From positions 115,277,111 to 115,341,110 of the forward strand of contig NC_060247.1 of assembly GCF_921293095.1 (NCBI RefSeq): 64,000 nt of DNA, in the 5' to 3' direction. Below are positions 10,668-19,371 of this stretch, in pieces. The notes under the pieces are model-generated. The model saw only the letters and a list, made by a program, of their open reading frames with translations. It searched no databases and was not told where the DNA came from. The stretch comes from Ischnura elegans. Taxonomy: Eukaryota; Arthropoda; Insecta; Odonata; Coenagrionidae. Made by a program: the position numbers and the translations under genes. The first letter of the stretch is position 1, and every line of letters begins with the position of its first letter.

Positions 10668-10890
10668 TTGGTTTCGTTAGTAGTAGGACCCGCCCGCCTT
10701 TGTGACGGTGCGGGATTCCTTGTCCATTCCCTTCCTTCCCTATCCTCTCCCCGGAGGCGTCGTCGGGCTCTCATCGCGGCGGCGCCTCCTTCCTTGTTCC
10801 TTCCCCTTCTGGGTGCAGAGGAGAAAAGCTAGCGCTTGCAGTCCCTGCCCCAGGAGTGTATCCTTGCGAGCCCGCCCTGGAGTCTCGTTT
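10668..10890 (-). repeat. LINE 3'-region repeat, copy 1 (partner at 51595)
   Basis: GCTTGGTTTCG, AGGACCC, a C/T-rich stretch and GGAGGCGTCGTCGGGCTC match 51600-51760. At 51840-52125 that sequence adjoins a LINE C-terminal coding remnant on the minus strand, so this is probably the 3' untranslated part of the same LINE. Confidence 0.6.
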
Positions 10891-11832
10891 CCATGGTAGG
10901 TTTTATCAACTTACGAACAAGATCTCAGAACACATCTAGTTTATATATCGAGTACTTACTGTATTCGGGAAGACATCAACCCTCAATTGCATCATGCCGA
11001 ATTCTTCTATTGAGAAATAGAAACGAATTTTCTTGTTTTCATATATTTGCAGATAATTTAGTCGTGTATATTATGCATTGTTTTTATTTCGACAATTCCT
11101 AAAAAAAGCATTCATATGAACTTCGTTAATACGAACCTCAGGTTTTTCAGTTCTGTGAACTTCGTAATAACGAAAGTCTTTTGTATAGTTAGTTTGCTGA
11201 AGAACCCAATATATGGACTCGAAAGCTGAGCACTGGTGATAGCAATGCATGACTACAAAATTGTGATGGCAAATTATATAAATATGTATATCTTTATTGG
11301 CCATTAAGACAGGTAAAAAGCAATAGAAGCCAATTCCTTTTAAAATTGTGTGAAAAAATAGAAAAATTGTCTGAATAGTGGTAAAAATAGCCGTAAACAT
11401 AATAAGTTTATCATAAGAAACAGAGGAATACAATCTTTAAATTTAATTGAAAGCACTTTTTTCACATTTTTTCGGCTTGAATTTAATTTTTTTTTAATGT
11501 ATTGAAATTGAAAGTGCATTTTCAAGGTGTCCATCTCTAGTTAGAGCAAACAAACTATGATGCGTAACCATATTATTATAGTTCATAATCTGCTGTTTAA
11601 GGTAGGTTTTACATGGAGCCCAACATTCCCAATTTAAAACTTATTATCCCCGCCAGTTCCTCCTCCAGTATTTAATTTTCCTCGTAAGGGCTCTACTTAG
11701 GGTTTGAAGTTGAACTCGCAGAGTAAACACCATTGTAAATGGTTGGTATTTTTATTTAGAAATATAGTCATTTGGTTACATGTGTTGAATCAAGAATGTT
11801 GATGGCCCTTGGGTTTAATGTTGATATTGTCT
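10891..11832. other. AT-rich sequence downstream of the MCFD2-like gene
   Basis: Includes TTCGTTAATACGAACCTC and TTCGTAATAACGAAAG (11120-11180), which look like pogo-type terminal text. The 3' untranslated region of the minus-strand MCFD2-like gene must begin just below 11833, but I could not locate a convincing poly(A) site. Confidence 0.35.
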
Positions 11833-11957
11833 TTACATCCGTCTATTCTTTTGCTCCCTCTTTATTTGATCTTTTTTCCTTCCTTTGACGTACTCTATGT
11901 AACTCAGGAAGCCATCGTTATCAAGATCGTCTTCTTCTAAAACCTTGTCAATGAGCT
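11833..11957 (-). CDS. MCFD2: MCFD2-like EF-hand protein, exon 4 (terminal)
   Basis: The exon completes a glutamate codon split by intron 3, then gives 40 residues and a TAA stop. It carries the second EF-hand: the loop DLDNDGFLSYIE has acidic residues at positions 1, 3, 5 and 12 and glycine at 6, as in a calcium-binding loop. The exit is basic (VKGRKKDQIKREQKNRRM). MCFD2 is the soluble, calcium-dependent partner of the lectin LMAN1/ERGIC-53 in ER-to-Golgi cargo export. The acceptor at 11958-11959 is a T8 tract followed by CAG. The phase (two bases of the codon) matches only a GC donor at the end of exon 3. The basic tail after the EF-hand is longer than the human ending I recall. Confidence 0.88.
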
Positions 11958-12100
11958 CTGAAAAAAAAGAAACGAATTATTTGAATTATTTTGGTGGTTT
12001 ATGCTTGAAATGCCGACCATCATGTCATAAAATTTCTCATGTGACATTGCTACTTAACCTAATAGTACTATTATATACTATTCATGAATGTATTTACGTA

Positions 12101-12258
12101 CCGTATTCTCTGAATATAGTCCCCCTCTGAATATAGTCCCCCCCCCCTAATTTTGAGGCTTCAGTTTAAGGAAAAATAAAAAAAATGCATTTGAATATTG
12201 TCCCCCCACGGGCATTTTTCGAAAAAAAGGGGGACTACATATATTCAGACATATACGG
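12101..12258. mobile_element. CCGTAT MITE with TA duplication
   Basis: The left end CCGTATTCTCTGAATATAGT and the inverse of the right end (CCGTATATGTCTGAATATAT) match. TA flanks both ends. The left end holds two copies of CTGAATATAGTCCCC. No coding capacity. TA duplication and TIRs suggest a Tc1/mariner or pogo-type MITE. Confidence 0.75.
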
Positions 12259-13575
12259 TATATTGTAAGCTCTACATTTAAATAACTGTACTAAAGAGCA
12301 GTGAGATAATCAATAGCCGCCTCGAAATGGACTTCTGTCCTAAACGCAGCCATCATCATAGTGTTACCATCGGCAGAGATGCGTGGGAAGTGATCTCTCT
12401 CGACTACTCCACAGACATTGATTGATGGTGGGTGGGACATTCAGTCATTGTTGGGCAGCGGGATCCAGTGTACAAGTTGGTTAGAATAAAGATCCGTTCG
12501 GTGAGCATTTGGACTTGTTCCCTGCTTTGTTTCCCCTGAACCCATTTTTCGGCAGAGATGTCTTACAATATTTTGTCTTGGTGATGAATGCATATCTTTT
12601 ATGAAATCTGAAGGACTTAAACTCTACATTGGGTATGCCTGATGTATATTTCTGCCTAATTTATTTTTTGAACTCACTGCTTGGTGGTGCTTCTTTTAAT
12701 GCCAATGTCCCCAGCTGTTCGATTACCATGATAAGAGGCAGTATTCCCAGTCTCCAGATAAATTATCCAGTGAACACCCCTTGAGTTAGGTGACATCATT
12801 GAGAGTTTGACGAGTCAGAGAGAAGAAAATGTGTTTCACTTGTTTATTATACTGATAGCACAACAGATGACATAGTGAATCATATCAGCATGTACTGGCA
12901 TTAAGAGCTTAAGGAGGTGGATCAAAATTTGTGTTAGAGATGTAAAAACAATGTAAATTTGAGGAAGTATCTAGCGACAATGTATATCAGATAAAAAGAT
13001 ATACAGGAACTGGTTACTCATAAGGAGATGATTAGCGACATACATACTTCCAGTGTCAAAAAATAAAATATACGACTTAAACAAAGAAATGAATCTCTTT
13101 TTTAATCAGAATATTATTTTCAATTAATTAGAGGAATACAGTTCATATTTGCAGTAAAATTGCCTCACTGTGTTCACTTGTGGGAGTGAACTGGTTGTGT
13201 TCACTATATTTATTGACTGTGTAATGAATGATCTTTAATAACTTAATTTGATTTAAAATTCAGTGACTAATTTTCATTCATTATCATCATGAGTAATAAA
13301 TGAATCAAGAAGAAGAAATCTGATGCTAGTGATAATTTCAGTTTTGCAAATCTTTATGTGGCTTTTATTAAATAACACTGATCAACAAGACAAACTTTCC
13401 TGTCCTAGACATGTTGAGGTGTTTTTTTGGTGCTGATTCCGAATATGGGCTCAGATTTTTTCTATTGAACCTTCAGAGATATGAACATTCGAAAAATTCA
13501 ATAGTGTCTGAAATTTCTTTACAGATGAACTTTGTGATGAAATGACCTTTACAGATGCCATAGTTGCGACGCATT
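12259..13575. other. AT-rich intron sequence
   Basis: No exon, RNA gene or clear repeat structure was seen. It lies inside intron 3 of the MCFD2-like gene. Confidence 0.35.
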
Positions 13576-13779
13576 GGTTGCTTTCCATTCATCGACACTC
13601 GTCGACACAAGTCAACTTGCGTCGCGGTTTTCGTGTTCCATTCTATTTGTGTCGCTGACTGTTGTGACAGAAGTCAACAAACGATTACGTGCAGGAATTG
13701 GAGAGTTAAAACAGTACCGTGACAGTACCGTAGTGAGTCGACACTAGTCGACGTGTGAGTCGCATGAATGGAAAGCACC
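13576..13779. mobile_element. MITE with GGTTGCTTTCCATTCAT ends
   Basis: The left end GGTTGCTTTCCATTCATC and the inverse of the right end (GGTGCTTTCCATTCATGC) form the terminal repeat, followed by subterminal GTCGAC-rich text on both sides (TCGACACTCGTCGACAC and GTCGACACTAGTCGACG). CATT occurs next to both ends and may be part of the target duplication. The superfamily is uncertain. Confidence 0.7.
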
Positions 13780-13814
13780 CATTGTGGTGTAAAGGGACTA
13801 GCATTTCAGGAACA

Positions 13815-14025
13815 GTCGGAACAAAGTGTCAATCGAATCCATTGTGACGTCAGTAACTGTACAGCATTTTGCCTATTTTACCTTCCCAAGGACAGCACAT
13901 TTTATTTGGCTCAATCCGCATCGGGTGTGCTGCTAGATCACTTCCTCACAATCGTGAGTTAAAGCAGTGTAATGCGGTGTTGCATTCTGCCGGATAACCA
14001 CACTTTTCGATGCCTTGCATAGATT
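13815..14025 (+). repeat. Dispersed repeat, copy 2 (partner at 10040)
   Basis: Shares ATGCGGTGTTGCATTCTGC, GGATAACC and preceding blocks with 10040-10250. It directly follows the MITE at 13576-13779. Confidence 0.6.
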
Positions 14026-14683
14026 TATCAACTTAAGAGCCTGGTGTAATTTCTCCGCATATGTAACAAAAGTCATCGGGATGGTTCTTGCACTATCTAG
14101 GCCTGATGGAAGCTTAGCCGCTTCTCAGCAATTACAATAAAATAAGCAATAATTTTATGTGAGCATCAAAATTCGCAAACCATCTTCAGAGAAAAAGCAA
14201 ATGTCTTCACGGTCCGAAAGTTGGTCACGTACTGATGTGAAGTGGCAGATGATTCAAAATTGATTTGAAAAAAAAAACAATAGGATAGTGCAAGTTTATA
14301 TGTTTTGACAGTATAAGAAGGAATGACGTAGTAGGACAACATGTTTTGGGAGGAAAGTTTTATTTTCACCTGCTCATGCTATCACGATTTATATGAATGA
14401 ATTAAATTACTACTTTCATAAAAATCAAAAACATACATTAAGCTGTCCTAAGGAAACTAGACATGATAGAAAGTGTCTAAGCACAGATTTGGAATCAGCA
14501 CAAAAAATATGTACATCGAAGATCACCCAATAATGTCTATTGTACAAAATTTATGTTGACCAGTGTAATTGGCATTTAATGAATTACAGAATTCTTTCCT
14601 TGCCTGTGGATCTATGGATTCATTGCTATGCTATACACATATTTTCAGAAATACACATCTATTACTAAAATTTAATGTGTGAC

Positions 14684-14941
14684 CCCGACTTGCAAAAAAA
14701 TTGGGGGGGGGGGGCCCAAACCGGGGATCTTGCCCCGGGAAATTTTTTAAATAGTTAGTTTTAAGTTTTTTAAGCATTTTAGAAGAGTCATATGATCAAA
14801 GTCAGAACCTTGATAACTCGAATCTCGATATCTGGACACACTGGGGAAAATTGATAAGCATGACACATTTTTTCCTCACACCCATAACGAATTTTTGAGG
14901 GGGCCCGAGCCCCCTCAAGCCCCATGGAGTCGGCGCCACTG
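14684..14941. mobile_element. Degraded hAT-like MITE with perfect 8-bp TSD
   Basis: TGTGTGAC flanks both sides exactly (14676-14683 and 14942-14949). The right end, reverse complemented, begins CAGTGGCGCCGAC. The left end begins CCCGACTTG and lacks the first eight bases of the terminal repeat. A poly-G tract (12-13 G, near 14702) lies inside. It belongs with the CAGTGG-ended elements at 25095 and 56518. Confidence 0.75.
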
Positions 14942-14949
14942 TGTGTGAC

Positions 14950-15984
14950 ATTCACATACATGTAGTTTAGTTTAAAGCGAGCTCTACCTGAAAATATTTG
15001 AATCAACAGTTGGGATGAATCACTTAAAATAGATCATGCTGTGACTGCTGTTTATTTCCACCTTATGATGTATGGGCTGTTCGTGGGTTTAATGGGTCTG
15101 TCAGGACAAGCCAGAATCCTAATGATGGTCAGATTTGTGTATAACCAATATTCTAATATGATTGATGAATAGCACACAAGAATACTTGTAATGATTAACT
15201 AAATAATACTCCTAATACCATTTATACAAGTTAAGAAAACAACATGAGAACAATATTTTACAAAAGGTACTTAGGCAGGAGAAATTTGCGAGAACTAATT
15301 GGATTCATAGTTCTTGAATATAAAATGAAACACTAAGTAGGTGAATTGATATCTATAACAATAATTATTTCGACTTGTCCTTTTTTTCAAATAATAACCT
15401 TATTATATTCATCTGGACTACATGTAAAAAGCACGAGATGATTAGCACTTCTTGGGATCTAAATTACCTTAATTTTAAAGAGGAAAATATAAAAACACTG
15501 TCGTCTTCACTCTAGATGGACAAAAGGGTTCATTATTGATGCACTTACATTTTTGTGTTTCAACATTTATTAATTTCTGCATGAATTGCCTCGGAAATTG
15601 GTTACTTTACTTCTATTATGGCATAGTAGTTTTGCAAAAAACATTTTAATGTAATTTTGATGACTTTAAGGCAGCTTGCATTTTTATCTAGAATGAAGGA
15701 GACAGTATTCACTCATTTTCTTTGGGGTGCATAATTCCTAATACGTTGATATTTATTGGTTTTTGCTTCCATACAGTTTTTGTTCACTAACAAGGCGAAA
15801 CCACGAAACTTGCTCCGCCTTTTTCAATGCCGTATTTTTTATGGCCTTCGGAATGGTGAACACATCCCTGAACTAGTAGTGGTTCCGTTGAGTGGGCCTT
15901 AGTTTGGCTGTAATTAATTAATTTTCATGTGGTACTTTTCACAAGCCGTGTATAGTTGCATGATATCGCAAAATTCAGCAGACG
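14950..15984. other. AT-rich intron sequence with a dispersed repeat
   Basis: Bases 15365-15440 repeat the block at 7570-7660. Nothing else is recognisable. Confidence 0.35.
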
Positions 15985-16045
15985 GGTCAGGTGGGGTAGT
16001 GGTAGCCTTTAAGGCTACCACCCAGGGGACCAGGGTTCGGGGCTT
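15985..16045 (+). repeat. tRNA-like SINE head
   Basis: GTGGGGTAGTGGTAGCC followed by GGACCAGGGTTCGGGGC has box A- and box B-like blocks at tRNA spacing, with an extended TAGCCTTTAAGGCTA hairpin between. It lacks a complete acceptor stem, so a SINE head is more likely than a functional tRNA. Confidence 0.5.
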
Positions 16046-16745
16046 TGTGATGGCTGTATATTTTGTTGTCTTCATTGTGATCATACGGCGTCAACTTTTT
16101 CATTAATTTTAATTGTGACAAGCATAGACATGATACTATTTTTTTTATCATCATAATGGCGTTTAGGTATTTAAGCAGTGTCATTTCCAACGTGGAGAAG
16201 TGAAGGCTCCACTTTCTACTCTCCTCAAAAACATACCGAAAGATTAACGGGGGAATTAAAGGGGGCTAAAACAGTTGCTTTTTTTTATTTCGAAGAAATG
16301 ACATTCATTGGTTAAGTGCTATCAGAGCATAAATTGAATACCTGGTAAATATAATAAAAACAAAATGAAGAGCAAATTTTCTTTTGATGCATTTTGAGGC
16401 AAGAAATAGAGCATTATTACATATTTACATTAATGGCATGAGAACTTAGGTAAGTTCTTTTCCGCCAAGGCTAAGTAGTTAAGGGAAATACTTCCTTCAA
16501 AAAGATAAAGAATAACTGCCTAGTCTATGAAGTTATATTTCTTTGCTTTAGATATTACCTCAGTTTGTCCTTAACGTTATTTTCAACGTAAATTTAAAAT
16601 TAGTCAAGAACATTAATCATTAAATTGTGATTGTTCGGGGATCAAATTGGATCCTTTTCTGTACTCCTGTTGAAAGAGTAGCCTTGAAAGCCCTTTTCTT
16701 GGCATAGAATGCCACCATTCAGGATCACCTGCATTTCTGACTTGC

Positions 16746-16939
16746 CTACAAAGTATGAGAAGTCGTCGTCCAGTCTTTCAGCTTCCTCGATGAGGTTGGC
16801 TCCAGGGACTGTCTCCTGTCCTTCCTCTGGTTTGCTACCCTCAGGCTCGCCTTGCTCCTCACTTGAGTGCATCACATGTTGAATTGCCTGCAAGATCTCC
16901 AGGCCATCCAGCTTTGTATTGTTGTCAAAGTCGTGCAGC
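16746..16939 (-). CDS. MCFD2: MCFD2-like EF-hand protein, exon 3
   Basis: The exon encodes the first EF-hand and a linker. It completes a lysine codon begun in exon 2, then gives LHDFDNNTKLDGLEILQAIQ: the loop DFDNNTKLDGLE has D1, D3, N5, D9 and E12, like the first EF-hand of human MCFD2 (DYDGNNLLDGLE). After HVMHSSEE comes a hydrophilic, glutamate- and proline-rich insert of about 28 residues (GEPEGSKPEEGQETV...) that is longer than in the human protein. The exon ends DDDFSYFV plus one base. The acceptor TCATCCTCAG is good. At the donor the sequence is TGTAG then GCAAGT, so the GC-AG class gives the only frame-consistent join to exon 4. Confidence 0.9.
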
Positions 16940-17493
16940 CTGAGGATGAATATATTAGAAATTTTGACATATTCGTGGTGTCCCAGGTTAATTTATCACT
17001 GAAATACCTTAAGCTTTTAGGTTGCTTTTGTTGATGACGATGTTTGTTGTCTATACTAGGATGTAATAAGTGACCAATTTTATGCATATTTCTGGCAAGA
17101 GTCATTTTTTAATTATGTTTATTAATTGTTTGCACCAAGCTCAAATGGTTTCTCTAGGGTATTTGCTTGCGCACATAGCAACATTTGGAATTTCATTAGA
17201 AAGTCAATTTTTGTGAATTTTATAATAAGCGACTTGATCTAAGATGCCAGACGACATAAGTTAGTGTCATCATTGCCATGAAGTTATTTCCTCGTTTTTT
17301 TTTTGTAACTTAATACGACCCCATCACTTGCGCTACCTGAGTCCAGCTGATTTGTCCTGCTTGTCGTAAATAGTGATTCGAATGTATGATAAGACTTATG
17401 CCTCATCATCGACGAGATTATTCATAAACATTATATTTTAGCTCTTAGATTTTCGTTCTTGAACGCTTAGAAACTTAATACTGTGGCACGTAC
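16940..17493 (-). other. Intron 2 of the MCFD2-like gene (554 bp)
   Basis: The minus strand begins GTACGT and ends TCATCCTCAG. No repeat or extra exon is visible. Confidence 0.75.
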
Positions 17494-17580
17494 TTGAAAT
17501 AATAGAACTCCAGTTCCTCCGGAGACATTTTCTTCGTGTCTTCTCCCGGTAGTAGGTGCTCGAGATCTTCTCGAATGTGC
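17494..17580 (-). CDS. MCFD2: MCFD2-like EF-hand protein, exon 2
   Basis: Encodes HIREDLEHLLPGEDTKKMSP followed by EELEFYYF, with split codons at both ends (E at the 5' end, K at the 3' end). Human MCFD2 has [20 protein letters not shown] followed by ELQLHYFK at the same place, just before EF-hand 1, so the assignment is strong. The acceptor is AAAAATTCACAG, the donor GTACGTG. The 87-bp length (1 + 28 codons + 2) keeps frame with both neighbouring exons. Confidence 0.9.
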
Positions 17581-17707
17581 CTGTGAATTTTTAGAATAAG
17601 AATCAGTAAAATTGGTAGTATCCCTGAACCTTGGGTGATTGAAACATTATGCGAGTATCTTGGACGAGTATTGTCGGACTTTATACCCAAAGAATAGCAA
17701 ACTCTTA

Positions 17708-17934
17708 AGGCCGTTGTACACGGGTCACGGAATTGCGCAGGTTAGAGCTGTATTAATTTATAAAATGGCCCGGAATTGCGCGAATGCATGAACGAAATTA
17801 GAACGGGCTATTTTGACTTCTCGCATGTGTTCTTCACACGACGTTCTTCATGTGATCTTTACACGACGCAATTTTGATTGCGCCTTCGAACGTACGTCAG
17901 ATTGCGCAATTCCGTAAACCGTTTAAAACGGCCT
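17708..17934. mobile_element. PIF/Harbinger-like MITE, copy 1
   Basis: Ends are AGGCCGTTGTACACGGGTCA and the inverse AGGCCGTTTTAAACGG. About 227 bp long, the same size as the copy at 24496-24721 and sharing its internal text (GGAATTGCGCA, ACGTACGTCAGATTGCGC). No coding capacity. Confidence 0.75.
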
Positions 17935-17937
17935 TTC

Positions 17938-18267
17938 TGGCCGTTTTACACGCGGGACGTCATCGCGCAATTTGACGTAGGTATATACGAAGGCGCTATC
18001 GCAATTGCGTCGTGTAAAGCGGTGAATTGCTTGATCGCATGCGAGAAGGCATTGACGTAGGATGGCAAAATAGCCCCTGTTCTTATTTCGTTCGTGCATT
18101 TGCGCAATTACGAAGGCGCAATCGAAATTACGTAGTGTAAAGCGGTGAAATGAGTGGATGTGAGACGGCAAAACAGCCACTGCTCTAATTCCAAGCTCGC
18201 ATTCTCGTGATTTCAACATTTTTTCAGAGCTAACCAGTGCAATGACGTGTCCCGTGTAAAACGGCCC
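17938..18267. mobile_element. PIF/Harbinger-like MITE, copy 2, adjoining copy 1
   Basis: Begins TGGCCGTTTTACACGCGGG three bases after copy 1 ends, and finishes CCCGTGTAAAACGGCC before CTAA. The interior carries extra repeats of GGCGCAATCGAAATTACG type. Two elements side by side may mean tandem insertion or an internal duplication. Confidence 0.7.
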
Positions 18268-18439
18268 TAAGGCAACTCAGGGAAAAATTTTTGCTTTGAA
18301 ACTGCTTTGGAACCCTTTTGAAACTGCTTTGGAACACCAAAATCTGCATTGGAACTGCTGTGAAACTCATTTCCACTCATTTGTACCAAAAATTAGAAAT
18401 ATGAAGACGTTTGTAACTCATTTGTGATCCCCTTTCGAA

Positions 18440-18990
18440 CTCCTTTGTACAGAGTGTGTTCGTGTGGAACTGCTTTCTACACATTTGGAACTCCTTTTGA
18501 ACGATTCGGCAGGATTTCCAGACGTCATCATTCGTATTGTAACTGCTGTGTACGGAAAAGATTCATTTGGAACTCCTTTTGAACGAGACGACAGGATTTC
18601 CGGTCGTCATCATTCGTATTGTAACTGTTGTGTAATGAGAAGATTCATGTGTAACGGCTTTCCATACATATGATTTTACACTTTCCCGGCGAACAACTTT
18701 AGAAAAATCTTCTCGGGATACCGCGCGGGTAAGATTATTTGAGAGCGCCCGAATAATCAACAACATATGGAGAATGAGTTGTTGGTATATTATTATTTTG
18801 GCGCTCTCAAATAATCTTACCCGCGCGGTATCCCGAGAAGATTTTTCTAAGGCTTTCCATACGTTTACAATTCTTTGTTGAACGATTCGATAGGATTTCC
18901 AGACGTCATAATTCGTATTGTAACTGCTGTATACGGAGACGATTCATGTGTTACTGCTTTCCATACGTTTGCAATAGACCTCTGGACACC
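18440..18990 (+). repeat. Subterminal tandem repeats of the THAP element
   Basis: Units of roughly 83-110 bp contain TTTGGAACTCCTTTTGAACG, GACAGGATTTCC, CGTCATCATTCGTATTGTAA and CTGCTGTGTACGG. Unit starts fall near 18484 and 18567, and a third unit is split by the foldback at 18668-18850. Such arrays near a transposon end often serve as transposase binding sites; that role is inference here. Confidence 0.7.
18668..18850. mobile_element. Foldback insert with perfect 51-bp inverted repeat
   Basis: Arms at 18699-18749 and 18800-18850 are exact reverse complements (starting TTAGAAAAATCTTCTCGGGA and including ACCGCGCGGGTAAG) around a 50-nt loop. The 12-mer GGCTTTCCATAC lies directly before 18668 and directly after 18850, and also occurs alone in another array unit as CTGCTTTCCATACG. 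The 183-bp segment is therefore probably an insertion with a 12-bp target duplication, nested in the THAP-element array. Confidence 0.8.
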
Positions 18991-19249
18991 TATCAAGGTA
19001 AAGACCTTTCTGAAAAGTACGTGTAAATATTAATCTAAATGGCGTAACACTTTGGCCGTATAATCTTGCATTTTTTTATTTCGAGCGTTTTAAATAGCTG
19101 TCACTTGCCATGCAAGAAGAACGTAATTCGCACCACTGCCATCTTGAATGACGTCAGCTCATGCAATAGTGTTGTTCGCGTCCGTGCGCATTACTGTAGA
19201 GGAGGTAAAGAATTAGTGATTTTGTGGATATCACGCCGTTTCTGTTGTC

Positions 19250-19371
19250 GTACGTATTTCGTCGATTTGTCGAAGCGCAGCTATAAGTACTGTATTGTGC
19301 CTATGTGCAGTTATACTAGTGGAAATGCCTCAAATAAGTATTTTCACACGGTCCCCCAAGACGGTGAATGA
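19250..19371 (+). pseudogene. THAP zinc-finger fragment of a transposase
   Basis: The frame reads YKYCIVPMCSYTSGNASNKY, then FHTVPQD before a stop at about 19370. The spacing CxxxxC followed by S/T-rich text and (Y/F)FHxxPxD is the start of a THAP domain, a C2CH zinc finger used for sequence-specific DNA binding. The second half of the finger (the later C and H, and AVPTIF-type box) is not in frame downstream. A GT follows the D codon (ACGGTGAAT), so a donor site is possible. It lies within the element at 18276-22093 and is probably the N-terminal part of its transposase. Confidence 0.65.

Larger units (their letters stand above)
11958..16745 (-). other. Intron 3 of the MCFD2-like gene (about 4.8 kb), GC-AG type
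   Basis: On the minus strand the intron begins GCAAGT and ends TTTTTTTTCAG. It contains a CCGTAT MITE (12101-12258), a GGTTGCTTTCC MITE (13576-13779), a degraded hAT-like MITE (14684-14941), a tRNA-like SINE head (about 15985) and parts of two dispersed repeats. I see no further exon in it. Confidence 0.7.

Noticed and set aside
986-11832. Terminal exon of the RIOX1-like gene
   Set aside because: I looked for a plus-strand exon with an AG acceptor and an LWxKGLVLT-like ending and found none that I could defend. It may be diverged, inside a repeat-rich stretch, or missed.
16746-16893. Read-through of exon 3 past 16746 as coding
   Set aside because: The continuing residues (GKSEMQVILNGG...) do not resemble the family, whereas the GC donor restores ELIDKV and the second EF-hand.
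18440-18990. CRISPR-like array
   Set aside because: The repeats are 83-110 bp, imperfect and adjacent, with no short regular repeat and spacer pattern; the genome is eukaryotic.
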